A stretch of 64,000 bases of DNA, taken from NCBI RefSeq assembly GCF_004801395.1, contig NZ_SSOA01000013.1, forward strand, positions 37,880-101,879, in the 5' to 3' direction. A program made the position numbers and the translations under genes. Of the stretch, positions 42,501 to 51,511 are shown in pieces; the stretch's first letter is position 1, and every line of letters begins with the position of its first letter. This DNA comes from Gillisella terrae (lineage in GTDB: Bacteria > Pseudomonadota > Alphaproteobacteria > Rhizobiales > Rhizobiaceae). Below the pieces are notes generated by a model. That model did not search any database and was not told the DNA's origin. It was given only the letters and a program-made list of their open reading frames with translations.

Positions 42501-45500
42501 ACGCTGGCCGTGTAGCTCAATTGCCCTGCCGAGAAGCCGGGAGACAATGTGCCACTCGACAAGCCCAACGCCGCAAGCGTTGCATCAGAGGACACTGCGG
42601 GGGCCGCGCGTGTCACGTCTACAGTATAATCCTTGATCGTCGTGCCATCCTGCGCCGTCACTCGAACCGTAATCGTGTTGGGGCCAACGGCAAGCGTGAT
42701 CCCGCTAGAAGCTGAGCCAGATGTGACAGGCGAGCCGTTCACAGTCACCGTCGCGTTTGTGTCAGCGACCGTCGGCGTGACCGTCAGCGTCGTCACCGAG
42801 TTTGCAACGCTGGCGTTATAGCTCAATTGCCCTGCCGAAAAGCCGGGAGACAGTGTGCCACTCGACAAGCTCAGAGCCGCAAGCGTCGCATCCGTCGACG
42901 CGGCGGGGGCCGCACGTGTCACGTCTACAGTATAAACCTTGATCGTCGTGCCATCCTGCGCCGTCACTCGAACAGTAATCGTGTTGGGGCCAACGGCAAG
43001 CGTGATCCCGCTAGAAGCTGAGCCAGATGTGACAGGCGAGCCGTTCACAGTCACCGTCGCGTTTGTCTCGGCGACCGTTGGCGTGACCGTCAGCGTTGAC
43101 ACCGAGTTTGCAACGCTGGCCGTGTAGCTCAATTGCCCTGCCGAGAAGCCGGGAGACAATGTGCCACTCGACAAGCCCAGAGCCGCAAGCGTTGCATCCG
43201 TGGATGCCGCCCGCGTCACTGCTATCGTGTAAACCTTGATCGTCGTGCCATCCTGCGCCGTCACTCGAACCGTAATCGTGTTGAGCCCAACGGCAAGCGT
43301 GATCGAACCAGACGCATTGCCAGATGTCACACTATTACCGTTCACAGTCACCGTCGCGTTGCTCTCAGCAACCGTAGGCGTGACCGTAACCGTTGTCGTC
43401 GCATTCGAAACCGTGGCTGTGTAGCTTACGCCACTCGGCGTAAAAGACGGAGACAATGTACCGCTCGACAAGGTTAGAGCCGCAAGCGTTGCATCCGTGG
43501 ATGCCGCCCGCGTCACTGCTATCGTGTAATCCTTGATCGTCGTGCCATCCTGCGCCGTCACTCGAACCGTAATCGTGTTGAGCCCAACGGCAAGCGTGAT
43601 CGAACCAGACGCATTGCCAGATGTCACACTATTACCGTTCACAGTCACCGTCGCGTTGCTCTCAGCAACCGTAGGCGTGACCGTAACCGTTGTCGTCGCA
43701 TTCGAAACCGTGGCTGTGTAGCTTACGCCACTCGGCGTAAAAGACGGAGACAATGTACCGCTCGACAAGGTCAGAGCCGCAAGCGTCGCATCCGTGGATG
43801 CCCGTGTTACGGTTACCGCATAATCCTTGACCGTCGTGCCATCTTGCGCCGTCACACGAACCGTAATCGTGTTGGGCCCAACGGCAAGCGAAATCGAACC
43901 AGACACACTGCCAGATGCAACAGCCGTGCCGTTGACCTTAACCGTCGCGTTGCTCTCAGCAACCGTTGGCGTGACCGTAACCGATGTCGTCGCATTCGAA
44001 ACCGTGGCTGTGTAGCTTACGCCACTCGGCGTAAAAGAGGGAGACAATGTACCGCTCGACAAGGTCAGACTCGCAAGCGTCGCATCCGTGGATGCCCGTG
44101 TCACGGTTATCGTATAATCCTTGACCGTCGTGCCATCTTGCGCCGTCACACGAACCGTAATCGTGTTGGGCCCAACGGCAAGCGAAATCGAACCAGACAC
44201 ACTGCCAGATGCAACAGCCGTGCCGTTGACCTTAACCGTCGCGTTGCTCTCAGCAACCGTTGGCGTGACCGTAACCGATGTCGTCGCATTCGAAACCGTG
44301 GCTGTGTAGCTTACGCCACTCGGCGTAAAAGAGGGAGACAATGTACCGCTCGACAAGGTCAGACTCGCAAGCGTCGCATCCGTGGATGCCCGTGTCACGG
44401 TTATCGTATAATCCTTGATCGTCGTGCCATCCTGCGCCGTCACACGAACCGTGATCGGATTGGCTCCAACCGAAAGCGAAATAGAACCAGAAGCCGAACC
44501 GGAGGTCACAGCCGTGCCGTTGACCTTAACCGTTGCCGTGCTATCCGTCACTGTCGGTGTCACCGTCAGCGATGTCGTCGCGTTGGTAACGCTTGCTATA
44601 TAGCTCAGCGTCCCCGGGGCAAAGCCTGGTGAAAGGGTGCCACTCGAAAGCGTAAGGTTCGAAAGCGTCGCATCTGTAGAAGATGCTCGTGTCACACTGA
44701 CCGTGTAGCTCTTGGTGGTCGTGCCATCCTGCGCTGTCACCACAACCGTGATCGGATTGGCTCCAACCGAAAGCGAAATCGGAGTAGACGCACTGCCAGA
44801 TGCCACAGCCGTGCCGTTGATCTTAACCGTAGCGTTGCTCTCAGCAACCGTTGGCGTGACCGTAACCGTCGTCGTCGCATTCGAAACCGTGGCTGTGTAG
44901 CTTACGCCACTCGGCGTAAAAGACGGAGACAATGTACCGCTCGACAAGGTCAGACTCGCAAGCGTCGCATCAGAGGAAGCTGAAACACTTCCATCTGAGC
45001 ACGTCACCTGCAAGGTAATCCTTTTATCTCTTGGAGTACCTCGATTATTAGCATCAAGATATACCTGGATATCACCAGTCGTGTCCGCCGAGCTGCTAAA
45101 AGTGAACTCTCCAGAGCCAGAAAGACTCCCCTGTTGATTTTCAACGGAGGCCTGAGCATTAAGTGGACCCACATCGAGATTTTGTATCACAAAGCCAGCA
45201 AATGTGTCGTTTGGGTCAGATGGCACTGTTCCCGAGAATGTATAATTCCAGCTCAGTTTTTCACCAATATTGAAATTATTTTGATATACTTTATCAACAA
45301 CATCCTCATTGATGGTCGTTCCATAGGTCCAATCACGAGTAATCCCCGCCCCCCAATCCGCATTAATAGCGTTACAGGAGGCTGAGGGTACTGCATGGGA
45401 TTGCCCAGCTGCCAACACGGCAACCAGAAACAAGAAAAGCGTTTTAACGCTGCGAGGTAAAAGCACGCCGGTGAGTGTGAGTAGCCAGCTCCACAAAGGC

Positions 45501-45541
45501 TTCAAAATTTCTTGCCGAACCAAAAGCCACCCCACAAGCAT
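39518..45541 (-). CDS. Giant autotransporter-like adhesin with 12 cadherin-like repeats
   Basis: 2007 residues. A long N-terminus precedes the signal core (about residues 34-49, TLFLFLVAVLAAGQSHA), as in large type V proteins. Then come an N-terminal domain with cysteines (about 51-190); 12 cadherin-like beta-sandwich repeats of about 98-102 residues (about 191-1390), each opening DATLAALTLSSGTLSP and closing DYTVDVTRA; two putative Ig domains (about 1392-1580, GLTLDTSTGVIRGTPSVAG); a linker; and a C-terminal barrel of about 250 residues (from NIWIDGIIALHN) ending in KKF, a typical outer-membrane C-terminus. It should be anchored in the outer membrane and display the repeats for adhesion. The TTG at 45544 is an alternative start. 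Whether secretion is classical autotransport is not shown by sequence. Confidence 0.88.
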   Translation of the reverse strand: MLVGWLLVRQEILKPLWSWLLTLTGVLLPRSVKTLFLFLVAVLAAGQSHAVPSASCNAINADWGAGITRDWTYGTTINEDVVDKVYQNNFNIGEKLSWNYTFSGTVPSDPNDTFAGFVIQNLDVGPLNAQASVENQQGSLSGSGEFTFSSSADTTGDIQVYLDANNRGTPRDKRITLQVTCSDGSVSASSDATLASLTLSSGTLSPSFTPSGVSYTATVSNATTTVTVTPTVAESNATVKINGTAVASGSASTPISLSVGANPITVVVTAQDGTTTKSYTVSVTRASSTDATLSNLTLSSGTLSPGFAPGTLSYIASVTNATTSLTVTPTVTDSTATVKVNGTAVTSGSASGSISLSVGANPITVRVTAQDGTTIKDYTITVTRASTDATLASLTLSSGTLSPSFTPSGVSYTATVSNATTSVTVTPTVAESNATVKVNGTAVASGSVSGSISLAVGPNTITVRVTAQDGTTVKDYTITVTRASTDATLASLTLSSGTLSPSFTPSGVSYTATVSNATTSVTVTPTVAESNATVKVNGTAVASGSVSGSISLAVGPNTITVRVTAQDGTTVKDYAVTVTRASTDATLAALTLSSGTLSPSFTPSGVSYTATVSNATTTVTVTPTVAESNATVTVNGNSVTSGNASGSITLAVGLNTITVRVTAQDGTTIKDYTIAVTRAASTDATLAALTLSSGTLSPSFTPSGVSYTATVSNATTTVTVTPTVAESNATVTVNGNSVTSGNASGSITLAVGLNTITVRVTAQDGTTIKVYTIAVTRAASTDATLAALGLSSGTLSPGFSAGQLSYTASVANSVSTLTVTPTVAETNATVTVNGSPVTSGSASSGITLAVGPNTITVRVTAQDGTTIKVYTVDVTRAAPAASTDATLAALSLSSGTLSPGFSAGQLSYNASVANSVTTLTVTPTVADTNATVTVNGSPVTSGSASSGITLAVGPNTITVRVTAQDGTTIKDYTVDVTRAAPAVSSDATLAALGLSSGTLSPGFSAGQLSYTASVANSVSTLTVTPTVADTNATVTVNGSPVTSGSASSGITLAVGPNTITVRVTAQDGTTIKDYTVDVTRAAPAVSSDATLAALGLSSGTLSPGFSAGQLSYTASVANSVSTLTVTPTVADTNATVTVNGSPVTSGSASSGITLAVGPNTITVRVTAQDGTTIKVYTVDVTRAAPAASTDATLAALGLSSGTLSPGFSAGQLSYTASVANSVTTLTVTPTVAETSATVTVNGNGVTSGNASGSISLAVGLNTITVRVTAQDGTTIKVYTVDVTRAAPAVSSDATLAALTLSTGTLSPSFASGTLSYTASVANSVSTLTVTPTVAETSATVTVNGSPVASGSASSAITLAVGANAITVDVTAQDGSTKVSYTVIVTRAAPASIVFSPASGPLSKGSVGANYSQTLTPSGGSAPYTFAVTGNVLPAGLTLDTSTGVIRGTPSVAGEYAFTVTVTDANAQTASVNYQLSIAAAPANLVFSPAGGALSEAMAGEDYRQEIAAKGGTGTLIYSVGSGTLPKGLVLNVSTGTLTGPLETKTEGDYSFSISATDTGGATATANYTLKVAPRAVTAPNKEVTVAAGSTPPDVYLNRGATGGPFFSAEIVVVEPANAGTARIVQGQLAQAASSFIPVGWYLQFTPNPSYSGQVKVNYRLSSTLGLSNTGVVTYNLGYDAGVVAQDIDALVHGFVRSRQSLIAGSLHVPGLLERRRLDSATDPVTTVVLPSAEGLSMGFSTSLAQMEAARNHADGIEGGADTRFNIWIDGIIALHNRKDNGSQWGSFGMLSLGADYLLTDKALLGVSLHYDRMTDPTDNDAKLTGNGWLVGPYASFELLKGVFWDTSVLYGGSSNAIDTRFWDGRFDTTRWIVDTKLKGQWDIGDATVLTPKFRTIYLSETVKDYGVSNNQGDFLGLKGFTEEQLRVSAGADLARSFTLADGSVLTPKVGANVGFSGLNGAGAFGSISGGLSLVTENQWGMEANILFNIEGDGDKSTAARVRVSKKF
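41380..44971 (-). repeat. Tandem DNA repeats inside the adhesin gene (about 294 and 306 bp)
   Basis: Twelve consecutive units encode the cadherin-like domains. Adjacent units are nearly identical at the DNA level: the 42215-43133 block repeats every 306 bp and the 43533-44415 block every 294 bp. This contrasts with the codon-shuffled octapeptide array and implies recent duplication or gene conversion, with copy number likely to vary. Confidence 0.88.
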
Positions 45542-45657
45542 CAAGATTTTACCGTCGCAACATGCAAACTATGGTTTATTTAACCGAATTAGCACATATC
45601 TCGGCACACTCTAGCCAGAGTTGTTTAATTATGTCGACAATGTGTTTTGTTTCTTCA

Positions 45658-46182
45658 CTAATGTTGCATACTTGCTACAACCTGAGGCGGCACCCATCGC
45701 ATATGGTAGTGTGGAGGCGATACATCTGTCACTTGAAAGCCCAAACGGTGATACACCTGAGGTCCGTGGGAGCCGAACATGGGCGTCGACAGCGTGATTG
45801 GCAAGGAAAGCCTTGCCGCCGCCGCCTGCAAACTCCGAATCACGCCGGAGCCTATGCCTTTTCCTTGCGCGGCCTTAAGAAGTTGCAACTCAGACAAGCG
45901 CCATTCGCTGTAGCCGAGAGAAACCACCAATCGTCCGACACGGATACCGCAATCTTCAATGATCATATCCATATGCTCCGGGTAGGCCTGCCCCAATCCG
46001 GTCTGTATCGCGTTGAATTGCTGCTCGTGCACCACGCGCAAAAAATCGCTGCTTCCTTCCGCCCAAGACAACCAGGGCCGCGACTCTTTGAGCAATTGAA
46101 ACAAAAACGGCTCGTCATCCACACCCGTAAACCGCAAAGCCAGATTGCCTGGTAGCGCAAATGACCCACTAAGGCCCGCCAT
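45658..46182 (-). CDS. GNAT family N-acetyltransferase
   Basis: 174 residues from ATG 46182, preceded by AGGG at 9 bases. The acetyl-CoA binding motif A is LQLLKAAQGKGIGSGVIRSL (residues about 109-128), with motif B YHRLGFQVTD near 155. The substrate is unknown. It lies 259 bases downstream of the DUF6916 gene on the same strand; a GNAT gene commonly accompanies small tail-collar/DUF6916 cassettes, so it may modify the collar protein or its partner. The longer frame up to 46320 crosses a palindromic repeat and is rejected as the coding start. Confidence 0.85.
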   Translation of the reverse strand: MAGLSGSFALPGNLALRFTGVDDEPFLFQLLKESRPWLSWAEGSSDFLRVVHEQQFNAIQTGLGQAYPEHMDMIIEDCGIRVGRLVVSLGYSEWRLSELQLLKAAQGKGIGSGVIRSLQAAAARLSLPITLSTPMFGSHGPQVYHRLGFQVTDVSPPHYHMRWVPPQVVASMQH

Positions 46183-46216
46183 AACATCTACCCTTTCAGA
46201 ATGAACTCCGGCGTTC

Positions 46217-46263
46217 CTGCATAATTCCGTAAATCGGAACCCATTGAAGAGAAAATTATGCAG
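46217..46263. repeat. Palindromic intergenic repeat, family A, degenerate copy 3
   Basis: The outer arms CTGCATAATT (46217-46226) and AATTATGCAG (46254-46263) pair perfectly; the middle keeps AAATCGGAA but the rest is eroded. It lies just upstream of the GNAT start. Confidence 0.65.
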
Positions 46264-46343
46264 CAGATTTAAAGAGCTACCCTGAGCCTTTGTGCACCAT
46301 AGAGGACGCACGGCGCTCAAGAGTATTACATGGAAACACCCCC

Positions 46344-46444
46344 GAGTCTGTCAGGCTCCAATTGAACCTGACAGATTCTATATTCCCTTGTTTTTGCTTG
46401 TTTATTCTGGAAATCCGGGTTCCACTTTTCCCTGAAAAACTCTA
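46344..46444. repeat. Dispersed repeat family B, copy 1
   Basis: About 100 bases. One end has the stem TCTGTCAGG (46347-46355)/CCTGACAGA (46367-46375); the other has CCGGGTTCCACTTTT followed by CTGAAAAACTCTAG. The same layout recurs at 52456-52559. The final CTA (46442-46444) is the reverse-strand TAG stop of the DUF6916 gene. Confidence 0.75.
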
Positions 46445-46765
46445 GCCAAACACAACCTGAAACAAGGCCAGATTGGGAGATGCCGGATTGAGTATTCGGC
46501 CAGCGCAGACCGGTCCCAACACGCCAATATCCGGGTGTGAGAAGGAGAAATTTCCGACATGAAAAAGCGGCACTCCCTCCGCTACTGTCTCAAACTCAAG
46601 CGAAAACGGCACTCTTTTTGCTCCCGGAGCCCTATTTTTCGAATTTTCGCAGCAGCGCTTCAGGCAGACTTCTACGCAAAAGCCTTGCTCATCTGACATC
46701 TGAAAACAAGCGCCCTCGTGCGCCTGAAACACAGATGCTTCAACAGTTGCAATGGATATTGTCAT
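46442..46765 (-). CDS. DUF6916 family protein
   Basis: 107 residues. The pattern fits DUF6916: an early F-x-x-H-x-G-x-x-F (FQAHEGACFQM), PFSLEFETV in the middle, then GNFSFSHPDIGVLGPVCAG and a final ALFQVVFG. The start ATG overlaps the stop of the tail-collar gene by four bases (ATGA). Function is unknown; such genes occur beside phage-tail-collar proteins. Its stop codon is contributed by the adjoining family B repeat, so the original C-terminus may have been changed. Confidence 0.75.
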   Translation of the reverse strand: MTISIATVEASVFQAHEGACFQMSDEQGFCVEVCLKRCCENSKNRAPGAKRVPFSLEFETVAEGVPLFHVGNFSFSHPDIGVLGPVCAGRILNPASPNLALFQVVFG

Positions 46766-47457
46766 GGGCGTTGCGGATAAATGCCTTCAACGGCGATGAT
46801 GAAATTCAAAGCAAGGCTTGGCTGCAATACGGACACGGGTGCCTGCGGATTGCCATACCGCACGCCTGGACCAACAGCGACCGTACCACCCGTCACCGTG
46901 CTAACATTTACTGTCGTTGCAGGAGAACCGGCGCTGCCTGTAACCGTTGTGTTCACATTTGAGAGCTTTACCAGATTGCTGGTCTGCGGTGAATTATAGA
47001 TCTTTGTCGTACCAGTAGAGCCACCTGAAAGCATGTTTTTTGCAGCCGTTGGAATTGTCGTATCGCCACCGCCGCCATAAACATCAACATCAACCTTGAC
47101 ATCCAATGTGTTTTGCACCGCCGGAATCGTTACCGGCTGATTGGCCGTTGTCGGCGCAAATTGCGCTGGATGCGTGTGGTCCGGCAGGTTCAAGACGCTC
47201 AAAGTCTGAAAGTTGGCACCATGCTTTGTGCCGAGTTGGAAATTGACACCAGGGGTCGCTCCGACCCCAACCGGGACTTGCCCCTTCAAATCGGGCAGCT
47301 GGAAATTTTGGTTGCCAGATCCGCCATAAATCGTGCCGATAAGAGAATAAAGTGCCGTGAATTGAGACACTTGCAGCGTCTGTCCAAGGCAAAATTGGCT
47401 GCCGTACATCGCAAAATTGTAGGGGATAATGTAAATTGTTCCCAAATACGCGTCCAT
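46762..47457 (-). CDS. Phage tail collar domain protein (microcystin-dependent-protein-like)
   Basis: 231 residues. The N-terminal tail-collar domain reads YLGTIYIIPYNFAMYGSQFC and LYSLIGTIYGGSGNQNFQLP, then DLKGQVPVGVGATPG (about 54-68), as in MdpB-type proteins. A glycine/threonine-rich middle and a final LNFIIAVEGIYP follow. GGAGG precedes the start by 8 bases. Although collar domains come from phage tail fibres, no other phage genes are near, so this looks like a domesticated three-gene cassette. Location and partner are unknown. Confidence 0.87.
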   Translation of the reverse strand: MDAYLGTIYIIPYNFAMYGSQFCLGQTLQVSQFTALYSLIGTIYGGSGNQNFQLPDLKGQVPVGVGATPGVNFQLGTKHGANFQTLSVLNLPDHTHPAQFAPTTANQPVTIPAVQNTLDVKVDVDVYGGGGDTTIPTAAKNMLSGGSTGTTKIYNSPQTSNLVKLSNVNTTVTGSAGSPATTVNVSTVTGGTVAVGPGVRYGNPQAPVSVLQPSLALNFIIAVEGIYPQRP

Positions 47458-47790
47458 AGACGGCCTCCATTAAGGGTTGTATTTATTTTATGTAATCACT
47501 TTTGATTGCATTCGTCAATGCCGAAACAATTTTTTGATGTTCAAATTTCAGATACACTTTTATGTAGAAATACTGTGCGCGAGCGCTTCTGTCGGGATTT
47601 GACATGGGAGGAGAGCAAATTTTGGCAACGCCCGATCTGCGCATAAGCACGAGCGATTGCTGCATAATTCCTCAAATCGGAATCGATTTAAGGAATTATG
47701 CAGAAAGTCTTTGCTTCTGTGCTTTTGCGGGAAATGCTCTGAACGTGGGAACCTGTTGCCGCTCCGAAGCTCTATCGCTTGACGTAAACG
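47458..47790. other. 333-bp gene-free stretch before the tail-collar gene
   Basis: Contains family A palindrome copy 4 (47660-47703) and an AT-rich segment (47480-47580) that could hold the collar promoter. I see no gene; a forward frame at 47604-47864 crosses the palindrome. Confidence 0.55.
47660..47703. repeat. Palindromic intergenic repeat, family A, copy 4
   Basis: Arms 47660-47678 and 47685-47703 pair over 19 bp with one C:A mismatch, loop GGAATC identical to copy 2. It lies 87 bases beyond the stop of the Na/Pi transporter gene. Confidence 0.82.
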
Positions 47791-49434
47791 TTACTGCGAA
47801 GCCCGAAGCCTGCTCTCCACCAGCACACCGCTTTCATCCAGAATTGGGTGTGCAACCGAGATGATGTGCGCATTGATGCGCTTCAGATCCCGCAACAGGT
47901 CAAGGTGGAGTGAACTCGTTTGCAAGCTTTCAAGGCGCCCGTCCTGAAGACGTTTCAGATGACGCTCAGCCGATTCTTTCTCCATACGCCGAACTTCCAC
48001 CTTGACCTCCATCATCTGGCGGGCAAGGGCAAAATCGCGTGTCACGAAAATGGTTTGCGCAACCCTGAGATTGTCGATGGTCAGGTTCATCAGGCGCATC
48101 AACTCTTCATAGCCATCATCCGAAAATTTCAGGCCCAGCGTGATCTTTTTGGTCACCTGCTGCACCAGGCCTTTTTCGATAATATCGCCGATGTGTTCGA
48201 GATTAATGGCATAGTCGATGATATGAATTGAGCGACGGCTGTTTTCTTCGCTTAACCCCACCCGCCCGAGCATCGAAAGATAAACCTTCACCTCTTGCTG
48301 CAACATATCTACCCGACGCTCCAAAGGTGCGACTTCTGCCAATTGCGACAGGTCGTTTCGGGTAAACGCCTCTGAGGTCTTCATCAACATGCGCTCGATC
48401 ATATCGCCGACGCCGAGCACTTCGCGGGTGGCGCTGGTGAGAGCAATCACTGGATTGCTTAGATCGTGCCGGTCGAGGAACTTCGGAGCCATATCCGGCT
48501 TAACCTCATCGGCGACCAGTCGGGTCATCCAATGGGCCAGTGCGGTGGAAAATGGCCAGGCGACCAGAGCAAGCAGAATATTGAACGCCAGATGCGCATC
48601 CACCGGCAACATCGTTTGCGGAGTTGGCAACATTTGTAACAGCACACCGCCATAACCGGCCAGCGGCAAGACAATGACACAGCCAACGCCTCGCACAATC
48701 AGATTGGCCAGCGTAACACGCCGGGCAGACGCCGCCGTGCCGATCGATGCAATAAACGGTGGAATCGCCCCACCAAAATTTGCCCCCAGCACCAGCACCA
48801 GAACAAGCGCAGGCGGCACAGCGCCGGTGGAAGACACCGAGAGAATCAAAACCACCGCAGCCAGGCTGGACGAGGAGATAAAGGCAATACACGCTGACAA
48901 GGCAAAGGCGACCGGCCATGCGTTATCCAACAAACCGATAAACGCAAGCAATGCCGAAGATTCTCGCAAAGGCTCTGTTGCGGCGCTCATCAGATGCAGC
49001 GACAACAACATAAGGCCAATGCCAATCAAAGCACCGCCCAATCCCTGCCGGTTTGACGATGATGCCCGATAGAATCCAATGCCAATGAAAATCAGCAGAG
49101 GAGAAAGCCACGCGAGACCAAAGCCGACAATCCATGCCGTCACAGCCGTGCCGACATTGGCTCCGAGCAGCACAATTTGTGCCATGCGGGGTTTAACCAA
49201 CTCACGCTCAACAAATGACGCTGTCATAAGAGCGGTTGCAGTCGAGCTTTGCAGCGCAATGGTTGCAAAAAAGCCCGAAACAAACGAGCGCAACCCGGTT
49301 TGCGTCCCAGTGGACAGTGCCGTGCGCAGACGCGCACCGAATGCGCGCGACACACCGTCCTTGACCTGCGAGAGGCCAAACAACAGCAGGGCAACCGCTC
49401 CACACAGGTTGATGATGACGACGGTTGAGCCCAT
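47791..49434 (-). CDS. Na/Pi cotransporter family protein with PhoU-like C-terminal domain
   Basis: 547 residues. The first about 320 are hydrophobic and contain the two inverted Na_Pi_cotrans repeats, with the QSSTATALMTA motif near residue 60 and SSSLAAVVLILS near 188, the paired QSSS-type substrate-binding hairpins. Residues about 345-540 form a helical PhoU-like domain. It imports phosphate with sodium or regulates it. It lies downstream of the ugp operon, giving a phosphate-supply theme to this segment. Confidence 0.9.
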   Translation of the reverse strand: MGSTVVIINLCGAVALLLFGLSQVKDGVSRAFGARLRTALSTGTQTGLRSFVSGFFATIALQSSTATALMTASFVERELVKPRMAQIVLLGANVGTAVTAWIVGFGLAWLSPLLIFIGIGFYRASSSNRQGLGGALIGIGLMLLSLHLMSAATEPLRESSALLAFIGLLDNAWPVAFALSACIAFISSSSLAAVVLILSVSSTGAVPPALVLVLVLGANFGGAIPPFIASIGTAASARRVTLANLIVRGVGCVIVLPLAGYGGVLLQMLPTPQTMLPVDAHLAFNILLALVAWPFSTALAHWMTRLVADEVKPDMAPKFLDRHDLSNPVIALTSATREVLGVGDMIERMLMKTSEAFTRNDLSQLAEVAPLERRVDMLQQEVKVYLSMLGRVGLSEENSRRSIHIIDYAINLEHIGDIIEKGLVQQVTKKITLGLKFSDDGYEELMRLMNLTIDNLRVAQTIFVTRDFALARQMMEVKVEVRRMEKESAERHLKRLQDGRLESLQTSSLHLDLLRDLKRINAHIISVAHPILDESGVLVESRLRASQ

Positions 49435-49484
49435 CTCTTCACTCTTTCTCTGCCCATTACGGTGCCATGCACCATGTATCGCGC

Positions 49485-49527
49485 AGAAAGTGATGCTGTA
49501 ACACTTTAAACTACCGCATCACTTTCT
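49485..49527. repeat. Inverted repeat between ugpC and the Na/Pi transporter gene
   Basis: AGAAAGTGATGC (49485-49496) and GCATCACTTTCT (49516-49527) are exact complements with a 19-base loop. It lies 84 bases beyond the ugpC stop on the reverse strand. It could be a terminator or another intergenic palindrome type; there is no clear T-run. Confidence 0.5.
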
Positions 49528-49610
49528 CATAATTCTGGCTCATAAATCTGACCAGACGATTAGAAATCACGCCATAAATGATGGCACTGACGCTCTCATC
49601 GCAAGCAGCA

Positions 49611-50654
49611 TCACATCCCCGGCAGGCGCTTTCCTTGTTGGTCGAACAGATGAATGTCGCTCATTACGGCCGCAACCGTCATACGATCGCCTGAGGCAAT
49701 GCGCGAACGCCCTGATACGCGAAACACCATGTCCTGACCTGATGCCAATCTGCTGTAAACATAGCTTTCTGCGCCGACCAGCTCAACCGCACCGACAATA
49801 ACCTCTGCGCGCAGCGCGACAGATTCACTGGAACCTGCATCTTGCAACCGCAAGTCTTCCGGGCGGATACCAATGATGGCGGCATCGTCAACGCCGTTGA
49901 GCTCAAAGCCGCCGGTTGCGCGGTCCAGCAGATTCATCGACGGCGAACCGATGAAGGTGGCAACGAACGTCGTTGCCGGCTTTTCGTAAAGTTCAATTGG
50001 CGTGCCGACCTGCTCGATCTTGCCACCGTTAAGCACCACCAGCCGGTCGGCCAGTGTCATGGCTTCCATCTGGTCGTGGGTCACGTAAACGCTGGTGGTT
50101 CCCAATGCCCGCTGCAAACGCTTGATCTCAACCCGCATCTGCACACGCAATTTCGCATCAAGATTTGACAATGGCTCGTCAAACAAAAAGGCCGAGGGTT
50201 CGCGCACGATAGCGCGGCCCATGGCCACGCGCTGGCGTTGACCGCCGGACAATTGCCGAGGTTTGCGATCAAGATATTGATCGATTTCCAGGGTTGCTGC
50301 CGCCTTTTTGATCCGCTCTTCAATCACCGCTGGCGGTGTGTTGCGGTTCTTCAGGCCATAAGCAAGATTTTGCCGCACGGTCATATGCGGATAGAGCGCA
50401 TAGTTTTGAAACACCATGGCAATGTCACGTTCCGATGGCTCCAGCTTGTTGACCACACGATCACCAATAGAAATTTCACCCGCGGAGATGCTTTCAAGAC
50501 CGGCAATCATGCGAAGCAGTGTGGATTTGCCACAGCCAGAGGGGCCAACCAGCACGAGAAACTCACCATCGGCAATGTCCAGCGACACGCCTTTGATGGT
50601 TTCCACCACATCGGTATAGGTCTTGCGGACGTTATTGAGCGTAATTCTGGCCAT
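49611..50654 (-). CDS. ugpC: sn-Glycerol-3-phosphate-type ABC transporter ATP-binding protein (UgpC)
   Basis: 347 residues. Walker [10 protein letters not shown] (about residue 37), signature LSGGQRQR, Walker [14 protein letters not shown], and a C-terminal TOBE/OB regulatory domain (about 235-345) place it in the MalK/UgpC group. Its ATG overlaps the ugpE stop (TAATG). It powers the UgpAE permease; MalK-like ATPases of this type can serve several sugar importers. Confidence 0.9.
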   Translation of the reverse strand: MARITLNNVRKTYTDVVETIKGVSLDIADGEFLVLVGPSGCGKSTLLRMIAGLESISAGEISIGDRVVNKLEPSERDIAMVFQNYALYPHMTVRQNLAYGLKNRNTPPAVIEERIKKAAATLEIDQYLDRKPRQLSGGQRQRVAMGRAIVREPSAFLFDEPLSNLDAKLRVQMRVEIKRLQRALGTTSVYVTHDQMEAMTLADRLVVLNGGKIEQVGTPIELYEKPATTFVATFIGSPSMNLLDRATGGFELNGVDDAAIIGIRPEDLRLQDAGSSESVALRAEVIVGAVELVGAESYVYSRLASGQDMVFRVSGRSRIASGDRMTVAAVMSDIHLFDQQGKRLPGM

Positions 50655-51502
50655 TATTTTTCAGTCTCCACAAGGCCTTTGACGAACCAGCGTTGCATCA
50701 ACACCACCACCAGAATGGGCGGGATGATGGCAAGGATCGCCGTGACCATGACATAATTCCAAGGGGTCGAGGCATCAGCAAAATCAACCATTTTGCGAAG
50801 GCCAATGATGATCGTCGACATTTTCGCATCATTGGTGATCAGCAGCGGCCAAAGATATTGCGTCCAGCCGTAGATGAACAGGATCACAAACAGCGCAGCA
50901 ATATTGGTGGCCGACAGAGGCAGAAGAATATCCTTCATGAAGCGGAAAGGACCGGCATTGTCGATGCGGGCCGCCTCGACCAATTCACCGGGAATGGTCA
51001 AAAAGAACTGCCGAAAAAGGAAGGTCGCGGTGGCAGAGGCCATCAACGGCAATGTCAGTCCAGTATACGTATCGATCAATCCCAGATCGACGATGACCTT
51101 ATAGGTCGGCAGAATACGCACCTCGACCGGCAGCATCAGCGTCACAAAAATCATCCAGAAGAACACCATGCGAAAGGGAAAGCGGAAAAACACGATTGCA
51201 TAGGCCGAGATGAACGAAATCAGGATTTTGCCAATAGCGATGGCCATGGCCACCACAAATGTGTTCCACAGCATCCTCTCCAGGCTGACGCCAGACACCC
51301 GCTCAACGCCGCCATTCAAGGCGCTGACGTAATTGTCAATCAGATGGCCGCCCGGCAAAAGCGAAATCGGCGGACGCAAGATGTCGGCCGACGACATGGT
51401 TGAGGCGATAAAGGTGTAATAGATCGGGAATGCGACGATGATGATGCCGATAATCAGCATCAGATGGCCTAGCAGGGCCGCGATAGGACGTCTTTCAATC
51501 AT
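50654..51502 (-). CDS. ugpE: ABC transporter permease, UgpE/MalG type
   Basis: 282 residues, six predicted membrane segments, with the coupling motif [20 protein letters not shown] at about residues 186-205. It follows ugpA by 9 bases and forms the heterodimeric channel with it. Confidence 0.9.
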   Translation of the reverse strand: MIERRPIAALLGHLMLIIGIIIVAFPIYYTFIASTMSSADILRPPISLLPGGHLIDNYVSALNGGVERVSGVSLERMLWNTFVVAMAIAIGKILISFISAYAIVFFRFPFRMVFFWMIFVTLMLPVEVRILPTYKVIVDLGLIDTYTGLTLPLMASATATFLFRQFFLTIPGELVEAARIDNAGPFRFMKDILLPLSATNIAALFVILFIYGWTQYLWPLLITNDAKMSTIIIGLRKMVDFADASTPWNYVMVTAILAIIPPILVVVLMQRWFVKGLVETEK

Positions 51503-51511
51503 GACCGGGCC

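Noticed and set aside
43844..44632. 262-codon forward frame and a ladder of 62-codon forward frames through the adhesin repeats
   Set aside because: They recur every 294 or 306 bp because they are antisense to identical repeats; no ribosome-binding site, and the reverse frame encodes clear domains.
41380..44971. Regularly spaced repeats suggesting a CRISPR-like array
   Set aside because: Units are about 300 bp, contiguous and coding; there are no short repeats with unique spacers and no cas genes.
46762..47457. Prophage or tailocin remnant around the tail-collar gene
   Set aside because: No other phage structural, lysis or integrase genes and no attachment-site repeats are visible nearby.
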